The notes beneath the pieces are model-generated. The model saw only the letters and a program-made list of their open reading frames with translations, was not told where the DNA came from and made no database searches. DNA of 64,000 nucleotides, from positions 12,848,001 to 12,912,000 of the forward strand of contig NC_092562.1 of NCBI RefSeq assembly GCF_037975245.1, in the 5' to 3' direction. Shown piece after piece: positions 11,501 through 26,500 of this stretch (within the stretch, counting starts at the first letter, position 1; each line of letters opens with the position of its first letter). This DNA comes from Apostichopus japonicus. Taxonomy: Eukaryota > Echinodermata > Holothuroidea > Aspidochirotida > Stichopodidae. The position numbers and the translations under genes are program-made.

Positions 11501-14500
11501 CGATGACTTTTCTCCTTTTGATGGAGTCTAGTTTGACCAGCCAGTACGAGGCTATCCGCGGCTTGTGATACTTCCAGTGTTCCATTATCTATTGTCAGGA
11601 TATCAAATGAACAGTTTTTCAACAGAATTCGATCGTTATATATAAAAATATATATATACACGGTCAATTCATATATCGATAATCTCGTTCAGCGATAAAA
11701 TACCCCTCCCCCCATAAAAAAAAGTGGTTCAAATGCTTCTGCACTGTCAATATAAAATAACGCAAATTAATCCAATATATCTGGAGACAAGGCAACATGA
11801 GAATAGTCCCTTGGTTTCTTGTAAGAGAACTAGAAACGTATCGCTTTTTTAAATTCCGAGTGGCAATCCCCCGGCAAAGCGAAAGATTTATTCGAAACAG
11901 ACGACAGGCTTACATGGTCTAATATATCTTTGGCTTCCCCGTCCGTCTTCCCGGGAAACTTGATTTTCATTTCGTTGAGCGCATCCAGAGTCTTGCCCAT
12001 GGTCTCTTCGACTCGCGATCTGGATTCATTCGACAGAATGTTCTCCGTCTGTTTAGATAAATTGCATTTTACATATTAATGTCACATATGCTGAGACTAG
12101 ACCACACTTCTAGGGATATTTCAAGGCATTTCATTGGAATAACTCAAATCCTGTCACAACACAGTTTTCTTTTTTCTCTTTTTTCTTTGTGTGTTTTTTT
12201 ATTTGGCAAATACATAATTGTTAAGAACATTTTTGGCAAAATATCATATCTGTAGCAACTATTTCAAGCATTAACACTTTACTACAGTATTAAAGGCTTT
12301 AATCATTGTAAAGGGTACATCTGGAATTGAATGCATTTCCATGAACAAACTTTCCTTCATACGTTTCCTCCTTCAAAGACGAGAACATTTCCTACGGATA
12401 TTTGCGAGCAAGGGATGTGGATAATCGCGGGGGGGCCTTCTTCTGTTTCATGCATATTAAAACATTATGACAATAATGAGAACAACATAAATAACAATCA
12501 ATGTTTGTGTCACTCCCTCGTTCTCTCATCTCCTCTACCAGATCTCGAGAAACGCCCACCGGAAGGAAGTTTCGATCCGTAGGAGTTAGAGCGCCCAAAC
12601 TTTCGACGCTAGCAGGTACTTCCTCAGAGGCAGACTGAAACGGCAACAGGTCAGAGGAGGAAATAAGTTTTGGAATCTCACCAAAGATTGACGGGATGAA
12701 GACCTGTGCATCCCTCTTGATGATGATGTCGGCCTGGTCAGGGATCTCGACTTCTGTCCGGTTGGAACCCTCCCCCTCGATGAGGTGGGGCGGGCAGACC
12801 GGGGCCTTTGAGCAGACCGGTTGGGTCGGACCGCTGACGAAGCCGTGTGAGACGGTCTGCCTTGGCCAGTAGAATCGTCGTCTTCTCCATCTGATGAACC
12901 TCTCCGTACGGCCGCAAAATCATCCTCTGGTCTGTCGCTTGCGATGGTCGGCATGGAAGACAAAGGCTGTTTGAGAAATTGAGGGAGAATCTTAGCTTGC
13001 AAAACAGTCATTTCAAACAGTCATTGCTTGAGGAAATAACTGGCAATAAATACTATCATTGTGAATTCAGAAAAGTTCAAAGAGTCATTGCTCGAGGAAG
13101 TAATAGGCGACAAATACTATCATGGTCAATTCCAAAAGGCTCAAACAGTCATTGATCGAACCACAAAAATACAAATACCATATCCTTTGTATTATCTGCA
13201 GTACAAATCGATTCCTGGTTCTATTAACTTTCTATTAACTTACTATTAAACTAAGACTATCTTAAAATTGCTAGCCCTCAAAGCAGGATGTTTGCCCCAA
13301 ACTAAGCTTGGAGTTATCTTAGATATTTTGAGGGGTTTGTCCATGTCAAAGATTTCTATCATATGAATGCTACAATAGCGTTTGCTTCTCCTTTAAAATT
13401 TACCTGTGACATGAAATCCGTGGCTAACATTTATCTCTTTAGAACTTAAAGAAGAAATGGACTTCAAATGCAGAGAAGACTTACCTTTGGACCTCTGGAT
13501 AACTTGCCAGCTTCCTCTGCTTCCAAATCACACTGCTCTAACATGTCCAAAATACTATCCTCCTGTGATGAAAGATTGGAGACATATAACAAAGTGACTT
13601 AGCGTTCACGAAGATGGATGGTATGACCATGTTATGCTATCATGACACCTCCAAACACGACTGGAGGGATCTAAAAAAAGAGACGTTATGTTCACCATGA
13701 TGGACAGTATGACCATGTTATGCTATCATGACACCTCCAAACATGACTGGAGGGATCTAAAAAAAGAGACGTTATGTTCACCATGATGGACAGTATGACC
13801 ATGTTATGCTATCATGACACCTCCAAACACAATTGGAGGGATATAACAAAGAGACGTTATGTTCACCATGATGGACGGTACGACCATGTTATGCTATCAT
13901 GACACCTCCAAACACAATTGGAGGGATATAACAAAGAGACGTTATGTTCACCATGATGGACGGTACGACCATGTTATGCTATCATGACACCTCCAAACAC
14001 AATTGGAGGGATATAACAAAGAGACGTTATGTTCACCATGATGGACGGTACGACCATGTTATGCTATCATGACACCTCCAAACACAATTGGAGGGATATA
14101 ACAAAGAGACGTTATGTTCACCATGATGGACGGTATGACCATGTTATGCTATCATGACACCTCCAAACAGGACTGGAGGGATATAACAAAGAGAAGTTAT
14201 GTTCACCATGATGGAAGGTATGACCATGTTATGCTATCATGACACCTCCAAACAGGACTGGAGGGATATAACAAAGAGACGTTATGTTCACCATGATGGA
14301 CGGTATGACCATGTTATGCTATCATGACACCTCCAAACAGGACTGGAGGGATATAACAAAGAGACGTTATGTTCACCATGATGGACGGTATGACCATGTT
14401 ATGCTATCATGACACCTCCAAACAGGACTGGAGGGATATAACAAAGAGACGTTATGTTCACCATGATGGACGGTATGACCATGTTATGCTATCATGACAC

Positions 14501-17500
14501 CTCCAAACAGGACTGGAGGGATATAACAAAGAGACGTTATGTTCACCATGATGGACGGTATGACCATGTTATGCTATCATGACACCTCCAAACAGGACTG
14601 GAGGGATATAACAAAGAGACGTTATGTTCACCATGATGGACGGTATGACCATGTTATGCTATCATGACACCTCCAAACACAACTGGAGGGATATAACAAA
14701 GAGACGATATGTTCACCATGATGGACAGTATGACTATGTTATGCTATCAAGACATGCCCAAAATACCATCCTCCTGTGATAGAATGGAGTTAAAACATAA
14801 GAAACATAACCACACCAAGATGGAGGCCACAGCCATCCTCGCCATGTCCGATACACTTCTTCCAATAATACGGAGGCAGGTGTATTGTACCACAATACCC
14901 ATGTAGGGGAACAGTCCAATCGATGGAATGCACACGCTACATACTGGGCAGCAAATCAATTTGAGTAAGCAACCTTACACTACTTTGAATTCTGTGTTGC
15001 TATTTTAGAATGGCCACTTCAGTCTTCAGATCATTGACTGGGGAAAGTCATGGCATGATGGCTGACGATAAAACAGACTCACACGTTGATATTCCGGTGT
15101 TCCTAAGCCATGACCTTCCATGAGATAGGCATCCTGGCTTCTATCCTAAGACCACAGTACATTGTCTTTGTTTGGAGGTCTAGCTTCAGGATTTGAGATG
15201 AATTTGTCATGCATTTTCATTTTTTTTTCATGTGGTCACAAAGGGTTTTTTCCTGTCTGTAAGCAGCATCACTCAACTATCCTCTTAATGACTTTCTTTC
15301 TATGAAATAAAGTGCTAGTTGTGAGTCATAGATTTCTGATAACACATTGGAACACATGTGTCATTCTCACCAATACCTCCCAAACAGACCTACAAGCTGC
15401 AGCCCTAACTAAACCAAGTTTCGGAATCATAAAAATCTATTCCAGCCTAACATTGAGTATGAAAATTGTTTTCATGGTTTATTAAAACTTATTTATGTGT
15501 ACATACCTTATATTAATTAACAAAACCTATGAGAGGTGCAGTTACTAGATGTTCATTACTGAACTTGTACAACATTACACCATTTTCCCCCCCCCCCCCC
15601 CATTTTTTTTTATTGGGAACTGTTGTATAGCTAGCATAGTATAATTCAGTCTTTATCACTGATACAAAGTTCTGAAGGTTACCTGAAGTTTACTCGGAAA
15701 CAACCCCGAGACATCTTTTCTCCAGGAGGATGACGGCTTGCCTGCTCCAGAGAGCAGCAGTTGGAAGGCATCGCCCAGCAGCCTTTCGTAGACGTCCCTT
15801 TTGGCTTTATCGACCGGTGGAAATATTCGTTGGAAGTGTCCCATGTTACGGTTCTCGAAGTCTTCTCTGGCATTCTCTTTCCTGACCTGGGCTAGTCTGC
15901 CTCTTAGTTCTTCCTTCCTCCTCTCTATGCTGGCTCTCCTCCTGTCAAAGTCCTGAATGCAAAAGACAAAACGACAACGACGATATCAATGTAATCGAAG
16001 ATCGTCACCGGGTGATACCGATTCAATAACCAGGCCGGAGGGCGACACAGTTTCAGAAATGGTGCAGTGATTTCGGTAAGTACCATCGAGGGGTGCAAAA
16101 GAGTAACCCGGTATTCTCCCTCTTCTGAACAACTTGGGTCATATGTAAAAGCATTCTGCCCTTTTTTATCCTGTTTTAGACAGATTTAAGCAAGCCTGCA
16201 TGGCTGTCACTGAGGTTATTAGATGGAAAGCCGGATGTGAGAACAACTTGGCCACTGCGGATGGCTTGCGGGCGGCACAAATTACCCTGTCACATTTCAT
16301 GATTTTTTACTTTCTGACTTACCACAGTTTTGGCTTGACTGGAGACATTAGAGAATGTACCTTATAAAGTCTTAAGAGCTGCCGCTAACTGATGTCAAAA
16401 TACCAACACAAAATGAGCCAATTTTTCCACTTGTACTTAATTTTTCTTTCTTAATTATGTAGATTTACAACTGCATAATTCTGACAGTGAACTCAAACAA
16501 AACCATATATGAAACACCCACCATTCTTTCTCCCAGCCCCCTCCTGTCCTCCCCCACCCCACAACAATATTTTTATTTATTATTTTAGGTTTACAGTCTT
16601 GTTCAAGGTCAAGGCCCTCTCACACGACTTTCCAACTTAACCCTGGCCATTAGTAACTTTTCACACCTACACACCAAAGTGTGTATAATTCTATCAATCT
16701 TTCCTGGGGCACCACAGTGCACCACAACCACGTGTCCCCATGGGGACTTCCCATAGGGTGCAGCCACAAGCCGGCTCATGCAACTATTTTTACAAGTCAC
16801 CTCGCAAGTCCCCATTTATACACCTGGGTGAAGAGAGGCAATGGAGAAAAAGTGCCTTGCCCAAGGACCTGTAATCCTTAGATCCTTAGATAAGTCCACT
16901 GCCTTAACCACTTGACCACAACCCCTTCTCTATATGCAACTTCCAAGAAGTTTCATTTTTCTAAATTCAACAGGATTTCAGTAGTAGTTTCCCAGCTGTC
17001 AAGGGATATTACTTTAACCTACGATTTTTTTTCGTTGACAAAAACGACAAAGTGGGTTTTACAGATATCATAAGCTTACGTTTAAATCATTTTCTGCTCT
17101 CCTTGTCGGCCTCATTAGTCTCTTCTGAGTCTCGGCCTTCTGAGCAGCCATCCCTTTCCTCTTGTCCGACAGTTTCAAGTTGAGTAACCTAAAGGAGTCC
17201 GTCAAGAGTGCACTTTTGATGTCATAATCCAGTTGAGTATCGGTGTTGTAGCTCGGAGCTCGGTTAATCTGGGAAAGGATCGTAAGGAAACAAAAGGAAA
17301 AAAATTATATAAAAAAAAGGTTAATTTAAAAATTAAAAAAACATTTTAAATTAAAAAAAATTTAAAATAATATTAAAAAAAATGATAGAAACTTCATAAT
17401 CCGCTTGAGTTGTATAAATCAGTGAATGTTACATACTTCAACCGAGAGGAACATGACGATTTTGAAAAGGTGTTGAAATGGGCAGTAAAGATCCATCTAT

Positions 17501-20500
17501 GAACGAAAGAAGTTGATATTCTTTCGCGGGTAGACCAAATGTATTACACAAACCTCTGACTTTGTTCATCTCAATTTATTGTGATCATTTTCAATTATTA
17601 ATACAGATGAAATGTTGTTGGTCTGTCCAACATTATTACCAAATTAAAGCCAATTATCTTTTACATGTGCCATCAACATGAACTGCATAAATGAAAATGG
17701 GTAGTACTGCCATCAATACCCCTCACCATGACCCCTGAAGGAAACACTTAAATAACCAGTTTTAAATAAAATGCTCCAATCATGCACCAGGTTTGATAAC
17801 TGATTGAAAAAAAAATTGGCTTCATACACAATTCCAGTAATGACATGCTGTCAGTCTACTGAATGTACTTCCAGAGAAGGGTTAATTCCTAAATCCTCAG
17901 TTCCCTCTCCGGTTTCTTCTTCCTTTTTTCTTTACCTTGTAAGTATCTTTCTTGCTTTTCATTTTTTACAGTGTTTGTATGCATGTTTTAGATGTTTTAA
18001 TAGTAAATTTCTTATCTTTTGTATTTTTAAGGTTATAAGGACCCCTTTGGAAATAAGCTTTTAGCTTAAAGGGTTATCTTTGGCATGTTATTTTCTTTTT
18101 GATGCATTTAAGTATATTTCCATCTTGTATTTTAAATGTTTCTCTATATGTGCAAATTTTTGTATGTAGATGAAGAATGATAATTTGCTGAATAAAATCA
18201 AATCAAATCAAACCTCGATTAGCCAGGGTCTTAGTTTCCGATCCAACATGATGTCAAAGCCAAGAATTTCGAAGCAGACGCTCTCTCCGACCTGACCTGG
18301 ACGACACATCCTGTAATTGTGGAGGACGTGGGGTTCTGCCACCAGGATAGTCTTCACTAAAATATCCTATAAATACAAACACATTGGACAGACAGACAGA
18401 CAGACAACAACGAAAAAGAGAAAATTTTATGTTAGCATTGTTGAAAATCACAAAATGAGACCAAAAATAATGAAGGTCATAACTTTCTAATATCTCCAAC
18501 CCTGGGAATCTTTTTTTGTGTTTTGTTTTTTTTGTGTTTTTTGTGTCTTTTTGTGGCTTTCACACCTTAGTTTTATCACCTCTTTGCCCCATTTTGCAAG
18601 TGTAGTTGGCAGTGTACTTTTAGGCATTGACCCAGTTTTTCTTATTTATTCATGTCTTAAGGAGTACAATGTCATCACCACCTTCTTCTTAGTATTATCA
18701 ATGAGACTTGAAGCAAGCCATCATACAAGGTAAGCTTTCTTGCAGTGCACCTTATATGGGAATCCATTCAATATTGTATTGTAACGAAAGCTGGCTAAAC
18801 GCCAGCTCACCTGTGTTGCAGCAAACTTTCAGCTACGTTCGGTGTATTATGTTAAGATCTGTTCGTACTGTTATACCTTCATGTTTTCATCGGTGAATTG
18901 TTTCTAATTTTCTATGCTGACTATATAAGAGATGTATCAGCCATCCTGTATCCTGATTTAGAACTGTCCGATCAGTAAACAGCTACACCTACGAACGAAG
19001 CTATCCCTGTGTTTATTACGTTCAGCTACCGATTTGTTTTACCACTACTGCGGGGCCTATCTTTTTGTGTTTATGTTTGGAAGCCGTTGACGTGTACCAT
19101 AGGGAAAAGAAATCCAAGTAAGTGGAAGGACATTCTACGGATGGTTGAGTTGAAGTTTGGACTTGCTCTTGCCCGACAGAGAGAGAAGAAAGATGCGAGG
19201 GTGAGGTACATACAGCAATGTTTTTCCAGAGGGTGTTGACATCTATGTCTTCCATTCGTAGCATCTCCTTCAGATACTGCAGCGACCTCTTGCTGCCCGC
19301 GCTGACGTCCTCCGTCCGATCAAAGTTGTCATTTTTCTTGTTGATGGAATAGTTTGTGAGGTGCATGTACAACTGGTCCTAAGGCAAAGAAAAGGTGAAG
19401 AAAAAAAAAATAACATGAAACATGATAATTAACTAAAAGAGTCCATATGTAAACAAGGTTGAAATGTAACAAATGCTGATTTGTAACAGAATTATTTCTA
19501 TGTAACAACTATGTTTGCAAACTGTGACCCTGTGGGTTTAAATATAACATACAACACTCCACCATTGAAAGATAGTTATGTTGAAAGCCATTGCTAACTG
19601 GGCAGCAATTCTTACCCAAAGAGACCAGATAATGCTCAATCCATCGGTCCAATAGCTGAAAACTTGTTACACAGTCCTAGTTTTCACAAATCGGAGAAAA
19701 CCTAACAAGCAGTCAGTTCATGTGTGCCATTAAATTCTGACGACAAATTCTTGTCGATTTAGAGATTTCCGTAACTTTTCAGAAAATGACTTTCTCCTAG
19801 TTTGCCAATGAGCCAATATGAACAGAGATGATATTGACTGCACTTATTACTAACCACATTACTCTCGGTGGGTGCGGAGTACCTCTCTGTGCTCATTCGG
19901 ACCAGACCGTCGTTGAAGAGGAACACGCGCAGGGGGTCACACGAGGTCATCAGGATGTACACTCGGAGGTCAAACTTGAAACCATCGATGAGGAACGGTT
20001 TCTCGATGTACTCTTGCACGACAACGTGCTCCAGCTGAGGTATCTTATCAGCACTTCGATATAGGGATATTCTGTGCGGGCAAATGTACGAAGACAGTGA
20101 TTCCAATGAGCAACACTGTGTTTGTCAACAATTTACATAAACAAATTCAATGCAACTTACTCTTTTAGAATTGAAAGAATTTTTAGAATTAAGATTTCCG
20201 GTTGTCTATAACATTCAGTTTAAGGTAAAAAAAAATCATGGGGAATTTGTTCTTCATACAGTACCACAAAATCTTGATCCATTTCATAATACATCACTGC
20301 TATCAGCTTGTATGGAGGATGTATGAGATACGGTACATGATATCGGCTACCACCGTACAAACTATACGGTACGATTCATTCTGTTCTTGTTCACATGAGT
20401 AAATGGTGACGTAAGCTTAAATTACACACTCTGTCTGCTATAGTGCCTTCAGTGTTGTTTAATTCAGAAGCTGTTTCTTACCCATGACCCATTGCACCAT

Positions 20501-23500
20501 TGGCAGGCTTTATGATGAAGGTCTTATGTTTCCGTTTCTTCTTGAGTTCCAGACCGTAATTTTGGAGGGCGGTGTAATCCCCTGGCAAGATCCATGTTTT
20601 TGGAATGAAGTTGTAACTGTCTGGGTTGGCTTTGACCATTCTACAATGAAAGCACAAAAAGGAAAAAAAAAAATGGGAAAAAAGAATGTGTAGATGAAAA
20701 GTGGGACATTCATCACTTCTTTGAACTTTTGAATAGAGTAACCATTTTCAGCCCTTAAGCAGTTTGCATATTTATTATCAACCTGCTGCCACCACTGGTC
20801 AGGTTCTTGATGGCTGCCATAGAGCCATCATGGATGATTAACATTATTAACTGGTAACAACAAGACTAGGTGGCATTTTATATAGCATCACACACTATAA
20901 ATGGGCCCATATCCAGCTTATCAAATTTGGAGGGGTAGAGTGTTTGTTTGGAAGGGCAGAACTTTTGTTTCAGGGGGGCATTTGCATGGATCCCCTATAA
21001 GGGTCCATTACTGAAACCATAAATTTGAAAACTGTGGCTTCGGGCCCAAACACTGTACAGTGTAATTATTATTCTACTGTTCATTGTCGTATCACTGAAT
21101 ACAACTCCACTGTGCAGTGTGTAAGTGGCATGTCATTTTATGGCTACACTTCTTACACTATTCAACATTACAGTGCTACATTTTGACTGATGACACACCA
21201 TATCAATTAATGTAACAATTACCATGGTGCTAACTGTAATGACCCTCCCACACTGAACACATCTTCACTCAGTCCACTGTGCGGTACATGTAATGCCACA
21301 TGTGTTATTAATGGCTTAACCACACCTTCTCATTATAGTAACACCATTTTGACTGATGGCACCCTATATCAATTAATGTAACAATTACCATGGTGCCCAC
21401 TGTCATGACCCTCCTACACTGAACACATCATGTGTAATGCCACATGTGTTATTAATGGCTAAACCACACTCATTCAGCCTCTGAAGAAGATCCTGCTAGG
21501 ATCGAAACGTCACGCCCACTTACTTCTACACATTCACTAACACAGGTTCTATAGTGGATAAGCAGTGTGCTAACAGTTTTTGTTTTATTTTGCTAAACGA
21601 CAACTTCTCAGTATAGTAACACGATTTTGACTGATGACGACGACACATTTTAGGGATACAAAATGGCCTTTCGAAGAAAATCGTTTCGAAGTGAATAATC
21701 CCGGAAGCTAACGAAAAGGCCACTGTAAGAAATAAATTCTAACTTACTTTGTCATGTTACGAGCAAGACAGTCCTTACGGCATATTTCACCCATTCCGGG
21801 GAAATGGTTGACTCTCTGAAAGTGGAAACATCAAAACGTCATAAATTCAAGTCCTATTTATATCCTTTTGTACCGAAAAATATCATTGCTTTACGCTATA
21901 ATTTTTTGTTTAATAATGATTTATTAATGAAAGGAAGAAGGTTACATTTCTTTACTTACACAGGTTAGTAAAATCATGCTCAACCTCAACCTCTTCAGAT
22001 CCATACATTTTCTCTCATAAATGTTGTTGGAAATCGTTATTTCATTGTCTGTCTATTAGTAATTTTCTATTAAAGGGTGTGAAGACTGGCGCACAAAGAA
22101 ATGTCTAATGCCGGTAATCTGACCAAGTTTCGAATGAGGTTTTAACAGAAGTGTAAGACACCACCATCGATCCCAGAAAATACACACACAGCTAGCTACC
22201 GTCGGTAATTAGACACTAGTGTACAGTCAGTACATACAGCTACCGTCAATACCCACAACACAGAGTACAAAGCAGCGATGGAAATCTCAGCAGGAAGTTG
22301 TTATGGAGCTCCCTGATCTCAGGTCCAGATAAAAGATAACAAGGTATCATGTTTCATTACTGTCTGCATTTTGTAGCGACATGAAGAAAACTTCACTTGC
22401 AAGCAACGGAGAAGTTAACTTTTTCAAAGGGCGAGTCTTCAATGCCTTTAGTCCATAAATATTGCAATCAGCTGGTACTTAATATAACCTCTCTCATCCT
22501 AAATGGAGAGTTCAGGGGAGAGCTCTTTGACAACAACTTTCCTTCTTTTCATAGAAGGGAGTCTGTTACTTTGTTAAGCCCACCAGGGTTTTTTTTTTTT
22601 TTTTTTTTAAATGCACTCCTTTTCACAGCTTGTAAATTCATTTGTATATCTATATATGCTTTGTCTTTTCTCTTGTAAAGTCAAAATAATTTAAGAAAAT
22701 GCAATCAGTGAATTAGGTCAAGCAGCTGGTACCGACTCTGTATGTTCAAGCGTACAACATATGCAATCTGTTCCTACTGTTCGTACTTCCACCTATGGGG
22801 AACGTTGCTTTGCTAGATCAGCTCCACAGCTCTGGAACAGTCTCCCCATACATCTGAAAACAATCCAGCATGTGTCAACTTTCCAAACAGAACTCAAGAC
22901 GTTCTTATTCATGAATACGTATCCATTTGTTTAATAACTGTTGTGTCCATTTTGGGTACTTTGCTCCTGCAGCGCTTCTGAGCAGTTTTTTCTTTAACTG
23001 GATAAAAGCACTGTACAAATTCTGATATTGTTATTATTATTATTACACCCAGGTTGCAGTATTAATATTTCAATCACACTGGTCATATTAATTTTTTCAA
23101 AGGTGCAAACCAGGAACCACCTTCACTTGATACGTTCAACGTTTTAACAAATTCAGACTTCTCGCCGCCCTTTTCATATACAACGGTGTCATTTCATAAA
23201 ATATGGCAAATTTATCCTTCCCTTCTAATATAAACTGAAGTCTCATTTGCAAACCGTGTGCGGCCATCTGAAAAAGTTAACTTTCTGTTGCTTGCAAGTG
23301 ACGTTTTGTTAGTGTCGCTACAAAATGCAGCCAGTAATGAAACGTGATACATTGTTATCTTTAGCTGGACCTGAGATGTCCATCGCTGTATCGTTTGTAT
23401 ACTGTGCTGTGGGTATTGACCGCAGCTGTATGTACTGACTGTACACTAGTGTCTAATAACCGACGGTAGCTAGCTGTGTGTGTATTTTCTGGGATCGACG

Positions 23501-26500
23501 ATGGTGTTTAACACTTCTGTTACACCTCATTCGAAACTAGGTCAAACTACCGGCATTAGACGTTTCTTTTTGCGCGAGTTTTCACACCCTTTAATGAGTA
23601 TTGTTTCTAGGTGTTTTATTTTTTACTTTTCATCTTTCATTGTTCCTGTGCTATTCTGTTTTCTGTCATTATCCAAGTTTGCCATTTTGTAAAAGGAGGG
23701 AACTGCTGGACAAAGCTCTGCTTCTTCAGTCCTCCTCCACCACCTTCTTAACAAAATGTTGTACCATTGTATATTTATTACTGTGGTAATACACTCAAAC
23801 TGAAGCAGGGCTGACATGGTAGACTTCCTGGATCAGGACCAACTCTCTGTGAAGAGGCTCCTGGTTCACAGGTTCTTTTAATGGAACCAGGGCGGGTAAA
23901 CCCATGTGTAACCAGGAGTTTAATCTATCATATATACTGTCCAATTTATGAGAAATTGCCCCAGCTTCATGCACTTTCATGGATTCTCATATCTGTTGAT
24001 TTTGTACCACAAAGTCGTACCGATTGGTGCACTTACCTGGTATGGCTTTAGATCGGCTACTCGTTCCGACGGGATAACCGAGTCACTCCAAAAGAGAAAG
24101 CTGTAAACGGTAAACAGAAATGAGAGAATGAAAGAGAGATGGGGATAAGCATTTCTACTAAATATAATGTCCAAAACATAATCAAGGGAGACTTTAACTT
24201 GTTTTTCTTTGTAGTGTTTTCTTTATTAATCAAGTCTTAATTGTGTAACATCCCTTCTTGAAACACCCTAACATTTTTCTAAACGTTAAAACTGTCCAGT
24301 TTGCTTTTAAAGCCAGAAGCGGTGTTCTGCTATTAGTAATTTAGTATACTGTATACATATTTCTGTCATTAACAATCACCTCATCTAGAGTGTGAGGGGC
24401 TGAGGGCAGCCTCCACTTACCAATTTAAGTCATCTTCTCTGGACGTCAAGTTTCCAAACTGTTCTCCAACTTGTCTGACTGTAGAACGAAGAGATGAGAA
24501 CGATAAACAATTTGTGTTGGTTTACATGTTGCTCGTGGCAACTAGCAATGAGGTTTTCAATGTTTGTATTGCTTATTACAAAATGCCATGCTGCAATATC
24601 TACTTACAGTGTGTACATCGTGATGGATGGTATGTTGGGAGGTTTATCAAATTATCTCATATTTCTAGATATTTAACTGATCTTTTCACCGGCAAGTCCC
24701 GTCATCTGAACATCACCTTCCGTTGAACGTAATTAGTAGGTTTAAAGGTACGAACGTACAGACTGCACCCAACCAATATTGGGTGCTGCCACATATTGGA
24801 AAATTGTGGTAACTTGATGAGTGTGTCCTTGGAAGCTAAAAGTGATTTCAGGTCTACTGTCATAGTCATCTAAATACTTTCAGAGAGCAAAAATAAAAAA
24901 TTCCATGGAATCTTTGAAGTGGCATTTAGGTCCAGCTGCTACTGTAGGTTGCAGCTCAGTTATACCACAGTGCAATACCAACTATGACAGTCTCTGGTGA
25001 ATTAATTAAACTATGGAAGACTTTATCCTAGCAGACGGCTAATTAGTACGTAATTAATTATGCGTGCCCGTGCAATTACAACACCTACTGTATTTCACAA
25101 GCACTTTTCTCTATGTTACTTAAATCATACGACACAAAACAACGGTTATCCCGTTCATGATAAAAGCTACTTTTAATGACCCTACTGTTGTATGGTAAAC
25201 ATCTAATTAGTACTTAATTAATTATGCGTGCCCAAGCAATTATGAAACATATTTCACAAGCGCATTTCTCTCTACTGTTGTACTGTAAAATCATATCAAC
25301 GTTTGGTCTCACCAACTTGGTATCTCGTTAAGGTCACGTTTATAAGTATCGGGTTCTTCTTTTTCTTGGCTCTCTTCCTTTGCTGGGCTGCAAGTTGTAA
25401 GCGGACTTCTTCATCGTTGCCAAACCCGCTGTCTAATGAAATGCTAGTTTTCAGGGCAAAGGAAGATCTTGCAGGATTCGCTGTGCCAATAGGACCTGAG
25501 AAAGAAATCAGTCTTTGTATGTGCGGTACGCTCTGGTCAGTAATATTGTCCAAAAAATAAGAAGAATTTGTCTTGAGAAAAAACGAAAAGTTGCCAATTT
25601 ATCAAAATTAGCCACACAGACAATTAGTGAATGAAGAACCCAACAGTGAATAATTTATAGTTCAAATGCTGTTTGCTTTGCTCTTCGCTTTTTAATTTTT
25701 CGTAAATGTTACTATTAAAGGAGAGGAAATTAATTGTTACAACTTTTGAACCGGAATGTTGCAACTGCAGACATGGTCTTGACGTGTGATCAATGTTATT
25801 CATCGAAGTCTGTCCGAAATTAACGCAGGTGAATAGATGGTGAGAAAATTGGCATTACGTTGCAGATTAATCTGAATAAATTGTGACCAGTTACCTCAAG
25901 AATTAAGGCTCAGATTACAAAATATTAGGATTTTACAGATCCGTATGTGGTTGATTTAAAACAAATTAATGTTGGTTGATTTCTCTCTTTGAAAAAAGTA
26001 AGCTTTCTTGTTAATTTGCAGTTGTCCCAGTAGTAAAGTTTGCTGTCTGTCTAACAAGGCTAATTTGAAACGTAAAATATTACATCAGTGCTTTTACTTT
26101 ATTGAAACAAGCTACGTGTATATACTGTCCTCAACGACCCTTCCGAATAGTCCAGACGAAGATTAATTTTCGACAAATCGAAAGAAGAACACGCTGTACA
26201 TAGTTAATCATTGTGGTGAAATTTGCATGCAATTCCTGCACTACATTTATTTGAGATATTGAGAGTTGAAATTGTCAAAGTTTGTACCATACCGTAAGTT
26301 AACTTTAAGCAAACGGGTGTTATGTCATAGTTGCACACTGACAGCAGAATGTATTGTTCTATTGTTTCTTTTCTTTCTTCACATTTTGACCTTGGATAGG
26401 ACAAGGTACCAAATTCACTGTAGGGGATCTGAGGTTCTCAGCCATGACCGAAGTGGATTCATACTGTATTGTTGCTTTAAAATCTTTCCAATTTTGAATC

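Noticed and set aside
11061-11531. 156-aa plus-strand frame
   Set aside because: Antisense shadow of TTLL7 exon 16; the minus strand carries the conserved [12 protein letters not shown] and GQGLWNCF blocks.
13575-14781. CRISPR-like array
   Set aside because: Units are contiguous near-identical repeats without unique spacers, in a eukaryotic intron.
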